Below, piece after piece: positions 32,923-45,634 of a stretch of DNA of 64,000 nt. How positions within the stretch are numbered: the first letter of the stretch is position 1; every line of letters begins with the position of its first letter. The DNA is from Diphasiastrum complanatum (Eukaryota > Streptophyta > Lycopodiopsida > Lycopodiales > Lycopodiaceae). The notes beneath the pieces are model-generated. The model did no database searches and had not been told where the DNA came from. It saw only the letters and a list, made by a program, of their open reading frames with translations. Both the position numbers and the translations under genes were made by a program. Location: assembly GCA_029204225.1 (NCBI GenBank), contig CM055101.1, positions 62,138,955-62,202,954 of the forward strand. Reading direction: 5' to 3'.

Positions 32923-33201
32923 CTTATGGATGGGGTGGATAATGTTAGTGCACTAGGAGGATGGGAAACCAGAAACAACTGCGGACTTAAGAAGGGTGGC
33001 TATAGTGGGGGCGAGTATGTCGGAGGCATGGGAAAGGAGTTCAGATTCAAGGTCTTCGATATCTCTGGCCTTATGGGATTTCATCTTCTTAATGGCTGTG
33101 AGTACCATGTCAGATGTGAAGGAGAACTCAGATGGCCTTGGAGATATGGAAATAGGTGAGTCGGTAGGGACCGTGTATAGGCTAGTAGCATAGTCAGTCC
33201 A
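32923..33201 (-). pseudogene. LINE-type reverse transcriptase fragment
   Basis: The minus strand reads VLTAIKKMKSHKARDIEDLE...LLSHASDILAPTIATLLK, then a stop, then NIIHPIHK. This fits the N-terminal RT region of plant non-LTR elements (AIKKMK..KAxGxDxL, later GxFPxxW....PIHK). One in-frame stop is present in the FP..W block. Only this segment is found; no endonuclease or YxDD part is nearby. Confidence 0.55.
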
Positions 33202-33206
33202 TATGC

Positions 33207-33435
33207 AGTTATGATCAAAATCTCAGGTGTTGAATCAATGAAGCATAAAAGACAGCAATAGACTAAAGCCCTACAAGCAATAGACAAGACAATAGGTTCT
33301 CCCACGAAGAGCCCAAGCAATACCAATCAATAATCTGAAAAATGAGTGTACAAATTCCCCTATAAATACCCTACCAATGAACCCTAAAATAGGAATTCAA
33401 AAGTAAAGGGAGGCAAAATGTGGAGGGAAAATAGT
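33207..33435 (-). mobile_element. Truncated LTR of the element C family
   Basis: Starts AGTTATGATCAAAATCTCAGG and matches 56562-56780, the LTR of element C, nearly perfectly apart from an extra block (aataccaatc) near 33320. It ends at agggaaaatagt, about half-way through the LTR, exactly where transposase copy 4 begins. Confidence 0.75.
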
Positions 33436-34931
33436 CACCAGGAAGAGGGCCTCCCGGACGATGGCTCTAACCAAAGGAAGTGCTCCAATGTCCCCCATCA
33501 GAAGGTCTATGCTGTGCGCTGCAGAGGGGGCATGAACAATATGAGGGAACTCGGCCTGTAGCAGTACACCCATCTGAATGCAATTCGTGGCATTGTCCGT
33601 CACCACCGTGACGACATGCTGTGGGCCTATGGCTAGGATGGAAGACCTGATGACATCAAACATGAACCCTGTAGATATGACTCTCCCCCCCCGCTGCAAT
33701 CCACTGCCCTCAAAAACTGTGTGCCCATGCAACTGGAGACTAGTATGTTGAGGATCGGCCTCCTCCTGACATCAGTCCAGCCATCGGACATGATGCTGCA
33801 ACCGTAAGTGGCCCAGTGCCGACGCAGAGGCTCCATCTCTCTAGACAAGGACTCAACCCTATCCCTCAGCATGTGTGTGCGGACAACCTCTGAACTAGGG
33901 ACTCTCCAGCTAGGGCTGACAGATTGTGCAAGGCGGAAGGCCTTTCTGAAGGGCTCAGAGTCGATGATGGCAAAGGGCAGGTTCAGCTCGTAAACCAGAC
34001 TGGCCACGGCCTGTGTGGCCTCTCTGTCCATGTGCGGCTGATGCGCGCCGCGAATGGTCTGCTGCACGAGGGCTCTCCCTGGTGGGCGACGGGTGGTGGA
34101 CCTCCAGCACGGCGCACCAACCGTGACGGGAATGGACGATGACGCGACAGGGTGGGCGCTGGTGGATGCATCGGCTATAGACGTGGAATGGGGAGAGTGG
34201 GATGCACTGGCAGGGATGGGTGCAGCAGCATAGGTGGGGTGCACTGGTGGAGGGGCAACATCTGGCATGGGGTACGAAAACTGTTGGCTGAGGAGGTCAT
34301 CCGGATGGGAAGGGAAGGAAGAAGGGATCTCTTCCACATCCTTGAAGGCCCCAGCAGTAGCATCCTGGGCTTGCTCGGGTGGCGGAGAGTCCATGAATAA
34401 GTCGTAGACTGGGGGAGTGCGAGCAACAGTGGGTGGTGGTGGAACCGCAGTGGCAACTGGCGGACGCGATGGGACGGGATCCACCGGAATCTGAGCAGAT
34501 GGGGGCGCGTGAGGCAGAACTGTCTGAGGGGGATGAGGGGCAAAGGGACTGGAGGAGGGTGCACTCCCTCTCCTCGTGCATGCCAGCCAAACGGGTAGCA
34601 ACTCTGGGTCAGCCACATAAGGAGCGGTGCAAAATCGGAGAATGCCCTCCGAAATGGTGTTCTCCCCTGCCACGAGCCGCGGCCCGTAGGTGTCCAGTAG
34701 TCGCTGCCTGTCGGGGACGGTCATGCTGCCACAAGGGGCAGCATTCAAGGTGGCACCATTTTTGGCGCGTGCACCGAGCAGATGGCCTTTAAGGCGAGTG
34801 AGGGATGCAGCAAACTCGACGAGACAGTATCGGCAGCACACGATCTTCTGACCGGTCTTGTTGGCCTTGTCGGCAACCCGCCCGACAATGTTTACCTCGT
34901 CCCACAGACCAGAAAGGTCGGATTGCACCAT
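33436..34931 (-). pseudogene. hAT-like transposase, copy 4 (5' part)
   Basis: ATG at 34931 (minus), MVQSDLSGLWDEV. The frame stays open through the finger (one Arg changed, giving CCRYC), the Pro-rich linker and MSDGWTD. A run of eight G near 33690 then shifts it. Sequence continues through VVTDNATN to EALFLVT and is cut at 33435. Upstream, the fusion with copy 5 at 35077 happens to extend the open frame by about 100 codons of antisense copy 5 sequence; this is not a real N-terminus. Confidence 0.8.
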
Positions 34932-35791
34932 TGCAGATGAAATGAGGGATGGATTGCTGGGAAAAAAACAGCAGGGTTCACTGTTGGAGAGACGCTGAAA
35001 ATGGGCGAAGGCAGGGCGAAGCAAGTTAGACGCAAGGCAGGGCAGTGCGTGGGCGAAGGGCGACGCAAGGAATCGAAGGATGTGGATGAGATCCCTTCTT
35101 CCTTCCCTTCCCATCCGGATGACCTCCTCAGCCAGCAGTTTTCGTACCCCATGCCAGATGTTGCCCCTCCACCAGTGCACCCCACCTATGCTGCTGCACC
35201 CATCCCTGCCAGTGCATCCCACTCTCCCCATTCCATGTCTACAGCCGATGCATCCACTAGTGCCCAGCCTGTCGCGTCATCGTCCATTCCCGTCACGGTT
35301 GGTGCACCGTGCTGGAGGTCCACCACCCGTCGCCCACCAGGTAGAGCCCTCGTGCAGCAGACCATTCGCAGCGCGCATCAGCCGCACATGGACAGAGAGG
35401 CCACACAGGCCGTGGCCAGTTTGATTTACGAGCTGGATCTACATTTTGCCATCACCGATTCTCAGCCCTTCAGAAGGGCATTCCGCCTTGCACAGTTTGT
35501 CAGCCCTAGCTGGAGAGTCCCTGGTTCAGAGGTTGTCCGCACACACATGCTGAGAGATAGGGTTGAATCCTTGTCTAGAGAGATGGAGCCTCTACGCCGC
35601 CACTAGGCCACATATGGATGCAGCATCATGTCTGATGGCAGGACTGATGTTAGGAGGAGGCCGATCCTCAACATCTTGGTCTCCAGCTACATGGGTACAC
35701 AGTTTTTGAGAGCCGTGGATTGCAGCAGGGGGGGGGGAGAGTCATATCTGCAGAGTTCATGTACGATGTCATTAGATCTTCCGTCTTGTCC

Positions 35792-35796
35792 ATAGG
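35792..35796 (+). repeat. Target site duplication of element A, left
   Basis: ATAGG directly before the 5' LTR. The same five bases follow the 3' LTR at 42106-42110. Uninterrupted copy 1 has ccataggccccc at this place. Confidence 0.95.
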
Positions 35797-36154
35797 TGTT
35801 ACGAGCTCGTAACCAGTGCCGAACCCTAGAGAACACAGATAGGTCAGATACCACAGTCAGGGTCGTGTCCAGCGTACATGACCAACAGGGCAAGACAGTG
35901 TGAGTAGTGTGCCCCAGCACGGTCCATAGCCATGGCGGGCCTAACACAGCCTAGGGACCCTGTCAGCAGGATAGGGCCCCCAGTTGGGTCCCGTCGTGCA
36001 GTCGGCCACGTCAGTGCCACGTGGCCGACACTTGGCAGTAGCATGCTACCAGTCCTCACACTGGGCTAGGAGGGGCTTACTCTATATCAGGGAGTAGGCA
36101 AGGTTGGGTGGATCAGTTAGTGTTTGCCCTACTGTGGTGTTAGGATCTATTACA
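35797..36154 (+). repeat. 5' LTR of element A
   Basis: Starts TGTTACGAGCTCGTAACC, itself an imperfect inverted repeat, and ends TATTACA. A TATA-like ctatatcag lies near 36081. Transcription should start within it. Confidence 0.95.
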
Positions 36155-36155
36155 C

Positions 36156-36168
36156 TGGTATCAGAGCC
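36156..36168 (+). other. Primer binding site of element A (tRNA-iMet)
   Basis: TGGTATCAGAGCC, one base after the 5' LTR. It is complementary to the 3' end of plant initiator-methionine tRNA, the usual primer of Ty3/gypsy elements. Confidence 0.9.
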
Positions 36169-36957
36169 ATCTCCATCCTAGGGAGTTTAGGACAGCAGTA
36201 GAGAAAGCTATCAGAAGATAGGAAGTGTTTCTCAGATTCTCAGAGAGGAATAGAGGAGGAGGATCGCTGTAGGAGCAGCCTTCAAACTTCTGATTTCCAC
36301 TGAGAAATCACAGTAGCAAGGAGTCAGATTCCAAGTGTAGGTAACTCGCTGAAAAAACAGCTGTTTCTCACTGACTTCAGAGGATTCTTCGTAGTTTTCC
36401 CAGCGAAATTAGAGTAGGAAGAAGCCAGCACCTCCATCGCTGTACAGTCAGAGACCTACATCCGATTTCCAGGGAAAAAGTTACTGGTTTTCAGCGAGTT
36501 GGAAGCCAAAAAAGAGGAGCAGGGCCAGCGCTGCCAGTGCTTCTGAAAATCTGGTTTTTCAACAAGTTTTTGGGCCCCAACGTCAGAGATTTGGAGCAAG
36601 AGGATTTCTACCAGATCAGCGAGTAGGAGACTTCTGAAATTTCAGAACTCAGAAGGGTTTTTGGACTTCAGATTGGCCTTTTTGTGGACAAGTTGGATTG
36701 CAATCAGACCAGCGAGCTACTATCCTCAAAAAACCGGGAAATTTAGTACCGTTTTGAAGCCTCAAACTGGCATTTTTCGGAACAGCAGGTCTGAAATTTT
36801 GGGGAAAAGAGCTGAAAGGGTTCCTCTTCATTCTTTCTTTGGAAGTACAGTCCTCAGAAACAGCTAAGTCATCTTTCCTTTCCCTTGTACAGTTGTAAAT
36901 TAGTCTTTTAGACTTTTTTCCTTCAGAAGTTAAGGTAGCTCTCTTTCAGTTTCGAAG
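36169..36957 (+). other. 5' leader of element A
   Basis: About 790 bases between primer site and gag start, without a long plus-strand frame. It would contain packaging signals, which cannot be placed from sequence alone. Confidence 0.6.
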
Positions 36958-39900
36958 ATGACCACTCCTCAGGGACCTGATCAACCCCAGGAGAGAGGCT
37001 TCGACGAACTTGAAACAGAAGCCTTGGCTTACAGAAAAGGGAAGGAACCCATGGAAGTAGAAGAACAGGAACAGTTCGCCGAAGAACTCGACGAACTAGT
37101 TACCAAGGAGCAGTTCCTCCAATTGGTAACAGAAGTGGATGAACTGAAGCTGGCATTAGCCAATTTCAAGTCCAGTGTGGACGACTCGTTCGCTGAACTC
37201 AAAAACTTGATTTTGAGCTCCGCGAAAGGAAGCCTTCCCTCCACTTCTCAGTTATCCCCTTCTCCACTTCCATCAGTTTCGGGTGAGACTTTACGGTCTC
37301 ACCCCAGTGTTTTTAAAGATTTAAAGCCTCCTACTTTTAATGGGGAAGAGAAGGATAGAAATGCAGATATTCTACAAACCTTCCTCAGCAAATGGAAGAA
37401 CATTCATGCTCTTAAACAGACCCCTGACCATTTGCAAGCAATTGAGGCCAGTCTTTCTTTAGGGCCTATGGCCTATAAGTGGTGGTTAAATCTCCAGGAG
37501 ACTGGGCAGACTCCCCGGTCATGGAAAGCTTTTGAAGAAGCTTTCCTAAGAGAATTTCTACCAGAGAATGAACTTGATAGAGCCTGGGAAGCCTGGGAAA
37601 GAACAGTAATGGACAAGTCCCTCATCCAATATATCTCGCAGTATCGAGAGGCAATTTTAAAGATTAAAAATATGGATGACTATCAAAAAATCAGGGGATT
37701 TGTCCGTGGCCTCAAAGATGAATATAAAGTAGAGGTCCAGAGAAACTCGCCTACTACCCTTGAGCAAGCTCTCAGATATGCTCAAATCTATGATGATTCA
37801 GTGGGTAGGAAGAGAGCGAGACAGCAACCACTTTCTGAGCAGCTTCCTCAGAAAGACTTTCAATTTAAAAAGAAATTTTTAAAAAAAAAGAAAGAAGATA
37901 AATTTAAAGGTGAAGCTCCTCAGAAACGCCCTTCACTCATACAGCCCTTAAAACCAGATGATTTTGAGAAAGCCAAACAGGAACGTTTGTGCTTTGTGTG
38001 TATGGGCAAGGGACACACAGTCAGACAGTGTCCCAAGGGGCCTTTCACTAAAAAAGATAAAAAACAAGTTCATCTTGTTCAGACTGTATGTTTCCCCAGT
38101 AACTCGGCAGCTTCCGAGATCAAAGTGTATCATGAAGATCATGAACACTGTTGCCAGCTGACCTCTGCAATGCTAGCGAGACCCTTCAGCTTTGGGCCGC
38201 ATGACCTAGTACGTATGCATGGGAAAGTTGGTAACCAGTCAGTAAGAGTCATGGTTGATGATGGGGCAACCCATAATTTCATCAACCACACCCTGGTTAA
38301 AAAGCTTAAACTACCAGAAGTACCTAGTCAGCATAGGTACATAGTTTCATTAGCTAAGGGTGAAGATAAAAAAATATGGGAAACTATGGTAAGTAAGTTA
38401 AATCTTGGTATTCAGGGGTACCAAGATCAAATAAACTTTCAGATAATGCACATGGATCGAACAGACATTGTTCTCGGGAGAGATTGGCTCTACAGTTTAG
38501 GACCTTCCCTCCACAGAAACTATCAGGAGAACACCCTCAGCTTTCAGTATAAAGGCCGAGAGATCCAGTTGCATGGGGAGCATGATGTTCCCAACAGCCC
38601 TATGGTCTGCAATTCAGAGCTCTGTCAGCTAATCGGAGACGAAGACCATCAGGTATTCTTATGTGACTTTCAGTTTATTCCTGAAGTTTCTATTTCCAGT
38701 TCTATTCAGCAGAAAATCAGTAAATTAGAAACTTTATTGTCTAAATTTAAAGATGTTTTTCTTGAAGATTTGCCACATGGTTTACCACCTAGCAGAGAGG
38801 TAGATCATGTAATAAACCTAGTACCAGGTACAGCACCTGTTTCTAAACCTCCGTATCGGGTCAGCCGAACAGAGGATGAAGAAATAACTAGGCAGTTAAC
38901 AGACTATCTTGGGAAAGGCCAAATTCAGACCAGTAGTTCACCATGGGCCTCACCAGTCCTATTGGTGAAAAAGATAGAGGGGTCTATGCGTCTTTGCGTA
39001 GATTACAGAGCCCTCAATAAAGTCACAATTAAGAATAAATACCCTATGCCTCGAGCAGACGAGTTGTTTGATCAACTCGACGGGGCTAAGTTTTTCAGCA
39101 AAATAGACCTCAGATCGGGATATCATGAAGTCCGTATAAAATCGGAAGATGTCTCGAAAACAGCTTTTAGGACTCGTCACGGTCATTATGAGTTTAAGGT
39201 GATGCCATTTGGGCTCACAAATGCTCCAGCTACCTTTATGACCTTGATGAACAGTGTCCTCAGACCATACTTGGGTAAGTTTGTAGTCGTATTTTTAGAT
39301 GACATCCTCGTCTACAGCAAAACGAGGAAGGAGCATCTAAAACACCTCAGAAAGGTGTTTCGACTGCTCAGAAAGCATAAGCTTTATGCTAAACAATCCA
39401 AGTGTGAATTCTTCGTTGAAGAAGTAGCATATTTGGGTCACATTATCTCTTCAGATGGGATTAAGATGGACCCAAATAAGGTTAAAGCCATACTCAGTTG
39501 GCTGAGACCTCAGAATATTTTGGAACTTCAAATCTTTCTTGGTCTGGCGGGATATTACAGACGATTTGTCAAGGAATATGCTCAGATAGCAGTCCCTATG
39601 ACAAATCTCCTTAAGGGGAAGGGAAAGGAGTTCATTTGGGAGTCCGCACAACAGGAGAGCTTTGATGCTCTCAAAACAGCCTTAGCTACAGCACCAGTTT
39701 TAAAGGTCGTCGACCCCAATCAGCCATTTGTGGTCGAAACAGATGCTAGCGACTTTGCAGTAGGTGCTGTGCTAACTCAGGGTGGACGACCAGTTGCGTT
39801 CGAGAGTAAAAAACTCGAGCCAGCACAGACTAGGTATAGTGCCTATGAAAAGGAACTCTTTTCTATAGTCCATGCCCTTAAGACTTGGAGGCATTATTTG

Positions 39901-41736
39901 TATGGTGCCAACTTTGAGGTCCTGACAGACCATGAGAGTCTCAGATACCTTTGCAATCAACCTGAGCTTAGAGGTCGGAAAGCTCGTTGGGCAGAGTTGA
40001 TGCAAGAGTTTGACATGTCTATCAGATATAGGCGCGGAAAATTCAATACAGTAGCAGATGCCCTTAGCAGAATGCCTATGATAAACGAGCTGAGTTTTAC
40101 TCAGATTCGTAATGAGTTACTCGAGTCCTTGAGAGGGAAATGCCAGCATGATGCATTCTTCTCTATTATCTGGAACTCAGTCCAGAACAGACAGTTACAG
40201 ACTCCAGAACCAGTTCCCGGGGCTGGTGCCAGTTCATCCAAGAATACGGCAGTTTCCGTTGAGGATGATGATGAGTCCGAGTATACGTCGTCAGATGACG
40301 TTGAGGATTCTGAGCCTGTATCACCCAAGCAAACCCCAGTGGTTGAGGGTCAGTTGACTCAAGGATTCAAATGGAAACAGTATTCCATTCAGGATGAGTA
40401 CTTGCTCTATAGAGATAGAGTATGTGTCCCCAATTCAGAGGATTATAGGCAGCAGGTCCTATATGAATGTCATGACAATCCTAGCGCGGGACACCCAGGC
40501 ATACAGAAGACCTATGAGCTTCTTCGTAGGCAATTTTTCTGGCCCAGTATGAAAAAGGACGTCCACCAGTATGTAACCAGTTGCCAGAAATGTCAAGTAA
40601 ATAAAGCAGAGCGTTTAAAGGCAGGAGGGTTGTTGCATCCCTTAGAAATACCAGCTGGTAAATGGGAGAGTATCTCCATGGATTTTATAGTAGGCCTGCC
40701 TAAAACCCAAAAGGGTAATGACGCTATATGGGTCACAGTTGACCGTCTGACCAAAATGGCTCATTTTATTCCGACCAAAACAACCGTTAGAGCTCCAGAG
40801 TTAGCGAGGTTGTTTGTAGACGGGCTATTTAAATTGTACGGTCTACCTTCCGGCATAGTCAGCGACCGGGACAGTAAGTTTACTGGAAATTTTTGGAAGG
40901 CAGTATTCCATCATCTCCATACTAAACTTAATATGAGTACCACCGACCATCCACAGACGGACGGTCAAACAGAAAGGGTAAATCAAGTGCTGGAGGATAT
41001 GCTTCGTGCATACGTCAGCAAGAGGCAGACTAATTGGGAGGAGTATCTCTCGATATTAGAGTTTGCTTACAACAGTACCAAACATTCAGCTACGGGATAC
41101 AGCCCATTTATGCTGATGTACGGTTTTCAGCCACGCTCACCCACAGCTGTAGGGTTTAAACAAGAAAAAGTTGAAGTAGCCAGAAACTTTTTAGAAGACC
41201 TAAACCAGATGATAGAACATGCTAAGCGTAGCATTAGACAATCCCAGGATCGAGCCAGGCATTATGCAGATCCACACAGACGGGATGTGCAGTTCTCCAC
41301 TGGTGAGAGAGTCTACTTGAGAGTCCCAGTTGACTCTAAAACCCTCAAATCAGGAGTGTGTGCTAAGTTGTCTCCAAGGTATTGTGGTCCCTTTACCATC
41401 AGTAGGAGACTAGGCGAGGTCACCTATGAACTAGAACTCCCACACAGCAATAAGGTTTTTCCAGTTTTTCATGTAAGTCAGTTACGAAAAGCCTTAACCA
41501 GATCAGATAATCTGGTAGGGGACAGTGTTCTAGTTCTCCCATTGGATCCTCAACAACCTCCACATGAACCAGAGGAAATTCTTGATAGTAGAGAGACGCA
41601 GACTCGTCATACTCTATACCGAGAATATCTGGTTAAGTGGAATGATCAGCCTGTTGAGAATGCCACTTGGGAAAGAGGCAGCGTCCTTCGCAAGATTTTT
41701 CCAGACTTTGTCTTAGAGGACCAAGACGGTTCTTAA
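36958..41736 (+). CDS. Element A gag-pol polyprotein with chromodomain (1,592 aa)
   Basis: Single open frame. Gag with coiled N-terminus and retrotransposon-gag core (about 120-290), zinc knuckle CX2CX4HX4C (345-358), protease near 431 (VDDGATHNF, Asp-Asp-Gly rather than Asp-Ser/Thr-Gly), reverse transcriptase (about 640-810; CVDYRALNK and FLDD), RNase H (about 920-1040; ETDASD), integrase (HHCC from about 1170; Asp in SMDF near 1240, Asp in SDRD near 1301, Glu near 1340), GPF motif (near 1475) and a C-terminal chromodomain (1538 on; YLVKW, ATWE). Gag and pol are not separated by a frameshift. Chromodomains steer integration to chosen chromatin. It appears able to code for all functions. Confidence 0.96.
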   Translation: MTTPQGPDQPQERGFDELETEALAYRKGKEPMEVEEQEQFAEELDELVTKEQFLQLVTEVDELKLALANFKSSVDDSFAELKNLILSSAKGSLPSTSQLSPSPLPSVSGETLRSHPSVFKDLKPPTFNGEEKDRNADILQTFLSKWKNIHALKQTPDHLQAIEASLSLGPMAYKWWLNLQETGQTPRSWKAFEEAFLREFLPENELDRAWEAWERTVMDKSLIQYISQYREAILKIKNMDDYQKIRGFVRGLKDEYKVEVQRNSPTTLEQALRYAQIYDDSVGRKRARQQPLSEQLPQKDFQFKKKFLKKKKEDKFKGEAPQKRPSLIQPLKPDDFEKAKQERLCFVCMGKGHTVRQCPKGPFTKKDKKQVHLVQTVCFPSNSAASEIKVYHEDHEHCCQLTSAMLARPFSFGPHDLVRMHGKVGNQSVRVMVDDGATHNFINHTLVKKLKLPEVPSQHRYIVSLAKGEDKKIWETMVSKLNLGIQGYQDQINFQIMHMDRTDIVLGRDWLYSLGPSLHRNYQENTLSFQYKGREIQLHGEHDVPNSPMVCNSELCQLIGDEDHQVFLCDFQFIPEVSISSSIQQKISKLETLLSKFKDVFLEDLPHGLPPSREVDHVINLVPGTAPVSKPPYRVSRTEDEEITRQLTDYLGKGQIQTSSSPWASPVLLVKKIEGSMRLCVDYRALNKVTIKNKYPMPRADELFDQLDGAKFFSKIDLRSGYHEVRIKSEDVSKTAFRTRHGHYEFKVMPFGLTNAPATFMTLMNSVLRPYLGKFVVVFLDDILVYSKTRKEHLKHLRKVFRLLRKHKLYAKQSKCEFFVEEVAYLGHIISSDGIKMDPNKVKAILSWLRPQNILELQIFLGLAGYYRRFVKEYAQIAVPMTNLLKGKGKEFIWESAQQESFDALKTALATAPVLKVVDPNQPFVVETDASDFAVGAVLTQGGRPVAFESKKLEPAQTRYSAYEKELFSIVHALKTWRHYLYGANFEVLTDHESLRYLCNQPELRGRKARWAELMQEFDMSIRYRRGKFNTVADALSRMPMINELSFTQIRNELLESLRGKCQHDAFFSIIWNSVQNRQLQTPEPVPGAGASSSKNTAVSVEDDDESEYTSSDDVEDSEPVSPKQTPVVEGQLTQGFKWKQYSIQDEYLLYRDRVCVPNSEDYRQQVLYECHDNPSAGHPGIQKTYELLRRQFFWPSMKKDVHQYVTSCQKCQVNKAERLKAGGLLHPLEIPAGKWESISMDFIVGLPKTQKGNDAIWVTVDRLTKMAHFIPTKTTVRAPELARLFVDGLFKLYGLPSGIVSDRDSKFTGNFWKAVFHHLHTKLNMSTTDHPQTDGQTERVNQVLEDMLRAYVSKRQTNWEEYLSILEFAYNSTKHSATGYSPFMLMYGFQPRSPTAVGFKQEKVEVARNFLEDLNQMIEHAKRSIRQSQDRARHYADPHRRDVQFSTGERVYLRVPVDSKTLKSGVCAKLSPRYCGPFTISRRLGEVTYELELPHSNKVFPVFHVSQLRKALTRSDNLVGDSVLVLPLDPQQPPHEPEEILDSRETQTRHTLYREYLVKWNDQPVENATWERGSVLRKIFPDFVLEDQDGS

Positions 41737-41747
41737 GGGGGAGGGAG
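41735..41747 (+). other. Polypurine tract of element A
   Basis: AAGGGGGAGGGAG, directly before the 3' LTR and starting just inside the end of the polyprotein stop codon. It primes plus-strand synthesis. Confidence 0.9.
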
Positions 41748-42105
41748 TGTTACGAGCTCGTAACCAGTGCCGAACCCTAGAGAACACAGATAGGTCAGAT
41801 ACCACAGTCAGGGTCGTGTCCAGCGTACATGACCAACAGGGCAAGACAGTGTGAGTAGTGTGCCCCAGCACGGTCCATAGCCATGGCGGGCCTAACACAG
41901 CCTAGGGACCCTGTCAGCAGGATAGGGCCCCCAGTTGGGTCCCGACGTGCAGTCGGCCACGTCAGTGCCACGTGGCCGACACTTGGCAGTAGCATGCTAC
42001 CAGTCCTCACACTGGGCTAGGAGGGGCTTACTCTATATCAGGGAGTAGGCAAGGTTGGGTGGATCAGTTAGTGTTTGCCCTACTGTGGTGTTAGGATCTA
42101 TTACA
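41748..42105 (+). repeat. 3' LTR of element A
   Basis: 358 bp, identical to the 5' LTR apart from one base. Followed by the duplicated ATAGG at 42106-42110. Confidence 0.95.
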
Positions 42106-45100
42106 ATAGGCCCCCAGCATGTCGTTACGGTGGTGACGGACAATGCCAGCAACTGTGTTCAGATGGGTGTCCTGCTAGAGGCCGAGTTCCCTCACATCGT
42201 CCATACCCCCTGTGCGGCGCACGGCATAGACCTTTTGATGGGGGACATAGGTGCACTTCCTTGGGTTAGAGCCATTGTCCGCGAGGCCCTCTTCCTGGTG
42301 ACCTTTGTCACCAGGAAGAGGCGTGTTCTTGCCATGTTTCGAGTGTTTAGCCATTTGGACCTCCGTAAGCCATCCCCCACACGCTTTGCATTCGACCTGG
42401 TGGTCATCGACCGTCTGATCAGGTGCAGGGCACAGCTTCTACAGATGGTTGCCAGTGATCTTTGGCGTGCCGGTACGTTTCAGCACACGGAGGATGGGGA
42501 GCACTTTTCTTCCACGGTGAGGGGAGACCAGTTCTGGAGGGATGCACAGACATTGTCAGGACTGCTTTGACCACTCTACATTGTGCTCCACATGGCTGAC
42601 AGCGAGGGGTCCACACTTGGACTGGTGTCTGACCTCATACACCGGATCGAACAGTTCCTGCAGCTGCCCATCTTGCAGCCAGAGAGGTAAGCAGTACGGT
42701 GTTGTAATTGGTCTTTATTTTTCAGTGTGTACTAGTTTGTTTTTTCCAAAATTTGCTTCGATTTCGTGCAGGATGACGGAGCTGAGGTTCATATGGGAGA
42801 CGCGGTGGAACTACTTTCACAGGAGTATCCACAGCGTTGCACACATCTTGCATCCCCTCTTCCTTTCTCCGACACAGATATCAGACAGGGAGCTCGAGGC
42901 GGATTGGCTTGAGTACATCTACAGGGTGGGTCCACACATTGGCTTGGATCCTATCAGACTCATGGAGGAGTTAGCTGCATTTCGTTTCGGGATGGGCACG
43001 TTCGGTCACCTTTTGCTCAGGATCCAGAGAGGAGGCAGCTCCCCATTACCTGGTGGACCATGTTCGGTAGCACCTATCCCTCCATACAACGTCTTGCACT
43101 GCGTGTCCTTTCACAGGTATGCATCTCATCTCATCCTCCCTTGCTGTGTTTCGTTGACGTTCCACCCGTGCTCTTGTGCTGAACCATTTCATTGCACGTA
43201 CCACAGGATTGCGCTGCCTCCGTGTGTGAGCGTAATTAGAGCACATGGGCCCTCGTTCACACGAGGAGAAGAAACAGGCTGTCAGTGAGTCAGCTAGAGC
43301 GGTTGGTGTTCTGTAGCACCAACGCACGTCTCGCCAGGAGACTGCCGACCATTACGAGCGCATTGCAGGTGATGGGCTTTTCTCCCATAGCATGTTGGTT
43401 GACGTCTCACTAAAATGTAGGTTTCAATTTTTGATAAAATTGTTGTGCTGACACGCTCAATTTTGACCTTGCAGACGAAGATATCTGATTTGGAGCGCCA
43501 GGTTGACTTGCCTACAGACAGCGTCCATCTCATGCCTGCAGATGACTTGGGCACACAGTTAATGGCAGAGAGAGAGAGGGAGCTTGCTGAGATGAGAGAG
43601 AGATAGCTTGGGCTTGAGCACAGAGAGCCCCCATTGTATGAGGCCGATGAGCCAGTGTCAGAGGATGAGCATGATGAGGATGAGCCCATTCGGGTTGTGT
43701 TTGCCAGATCAGAGAGGGATGAGGCAGATGATACAGGTGCAGGGCACACGCCACGGGCAGGGGTCACAGGTGCATCGGGTGGCAGAGGTGGGGCACATGG
43801 CACAGGTTATACCGGGAGACAGGCAGGGCACACAGGGGGGGGCAGTGGCATACCTACCTATGTCGACATGATGGAGGAGGCTCTCGATAGAGGGCAGAGT
43901 GATTTAGATGCCGGTCCCGCAGCTGTTTGGATGAGTGCAGTACAGAGTCATGGCCGTTACTACGACAGCGCACCAGAGGAGGCACCAAATGACTTTGATT
44001 GCACAGATTGGGGGGCCATGCAGGGTCTACAAGGTGCACGTGATGAGGCACAAGATGAGGCACGGGTTGATTCAGGGGATGGTGCACAGGATGATTTAGG
44101 GGATGGTGCATAGGATGAGGCTCAGAGCCCAGAGCATTTGTATTCAGATCCCTAGTTGGACGACTTGATTGCCACATTGGATTCAGAGGCTCAACATATG
44201 CCGTGTCAGGGCACGCCCTTCATCTCTTGCCAGCATGCCATACACAGAGTCCCAGCCAGAGCATCCGCACGAGGTGTCTACAGTTCCTCCAGCTCCTCAG
44301 AGGGTATATGTGCGCCGCACAGCTCCTCCAGTGCCACCGATGCCATTCAGGCCTGTAGCCCCTCCATAGCCATGCACTTCTGCAGCACTAGGTCTCCATG
44401 GCAGGCCACCATCTGTGCCCAGGTTTTCTCTTGCAGCGCCCACATCCACAGTGGCTCCTCCAGCTGCTCCTCCAGTGGCAGCACCCACTCCACATCCTCC
44501 TCCTTTGGCAGCACCCAGTCCACTTGCTCCCCCTTGGGCAGCACCCAAGATGTACCAGTACCGGCCACCGCAGCGCCCCTTTTAGTACATATCGCCGCTG
44601 TACTCGCCTCCTGCACAGTTAGTTTCTCCACCTGCAGTACCCCCACGGGCACACACTCCACGAGCTCATCCTCCTCGCTCAGGTGCACAGGGAGTTCCCT
44701 CTTTGGCTTCCCTATCCCAGCCGGCCTCATCTTGGGCCCAGCCTAGCCAGCCAGGTGATTTGCATGGGGGTGATGAGGCATTGACAACTCCTCTTGTTCG
44801 CAAGAGACCAGGAAGGCCCAAGGGTGCACCGAACAAGAAAGGCAAGGCACAGAAACTGCCAGGGAAGAGAGGACGACCACTCAGGGCTCCAGGTACAGCT
44901 AGAGGTGCAACATTACAGCCAGCTGGAGGAGGTGTTGTTGGTTTGGCTTGCTTGGGGGCTGATGCGGAGGCAGATTGGGATGATGCTAGTGACGAGTCCT
45001 CTTCCTTGGATACACAGCCCATGCCAGTTCTAGACAGGCACAAATATCGACTGCGAGAGTCAGCTCGGGGCCCTGAGTTGTCTCCAGAGCTTTCGTTTGA

Positions 45101-45634
45101 GTCAGAGCCAGAGCATTGATTGTGGCTCTGTTGTTTCAGTTTCAGTAGTTTGTCTCTAGTAGACGGTCTACCATTGTACTCAGATCATTTTTCACATTAT
45201 ATACAGTGTTTGGCGTACTTTATTTGCTGCGCATTGTGCGTACGTCGCTCTGTACATGTGATGCTGTATTTTCAATTTTATGTCAAATTCTATGTTCGTG
45301 TGTGAATCTTATTCAACTAATTTTGATTGAAGTGAATGGTAGCGTCACATAAATGCACCTATATCATGAGCACAACAATTACCCCTACACCCCAAACGAC
45401 ATTTCATAAACACGAATAATACATTTGCATTTTACAGAGATTGCATTTCACATGACCAGGCTCGTGTTGCACAAAAAACAACTTGATATTGATTCAGCCG
45501 TTGTATAAAAATAACATTACATATCCTGTCTTTTTTTAAGCAGCCATCTAGTTATTTGCCGCGCCCTAAACTGCCGAAAACTACATAGCAACAGTCTGCC
45601 ACATACCGCTGGACCTTATCTATTCTAAACATTC

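Larger units (their letters stand above)
31496..35077 (-). mobile_element. hAT-like transposon, copy 4 (scrambled)
   Basis: In minus orientation the ORF2 upstream region (31500-32100) and ORF2 (32110-32475, plus) come first, then a diverged 3' spacer (to about 32916). The 3' half of the transposase is missing. Its place is taken by a LINE fragment (32923-33201) and a truncated LTR (33207-33435). The 5' half of the transposase follows (33436-34931, minus). The left GGTACC end is absent and the 5' leader is fused at 35077 to copy 5. Confidence 0.7.
35797..42105 (+). mobile_element. Element A: complete young Ty3/gypsy chromovirus
   Basis: A 6,309-bp element with 358-bp LTRs (35797-36154 and 41748-42105, TG...CA) that differ at one position (T at the 5' copy, A at the 3' copy, in the word cccg(t/a)cgtgc). 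Primer site, one uninterrupted gag-pol frame, polypurine tract and 5-bp duplication ATAGG are all present. A single LTR difference means insertion is recent relative to the other copies. It sits in exon 1 of transposase copy 5, in the same direction. Confidence 0.96.
35077..45119 (+). pseudogene. hAT-like transposase, copy 5
   Basis: Exon 1 35077-35796 and, after element A and the repeated ATAGG, 42111-42686. Exon 2 42772-43116, exon 3 43207-43368, exon 4 43475-45119. Lesions include a TAG at 35605-35607 in the core, an extra G in the G run near 35735, a TGA near 42568, a small frameshift near 43011, TGG to TAG inside the CERNW motif of exon 3, and exon 4 stops at 43604-43606 and later. The AT-hook tail (about 44790-44900) is still readable. 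Confidence 0.8.

Noticed and set aside
33633-35231. 532-codon frame as a single protein
   Set aside because: The first part is antisense of copy 5 Pro-rich coding sequence joined to copy 4 at 35077; the real start of the transposase is the ATG at 34931.
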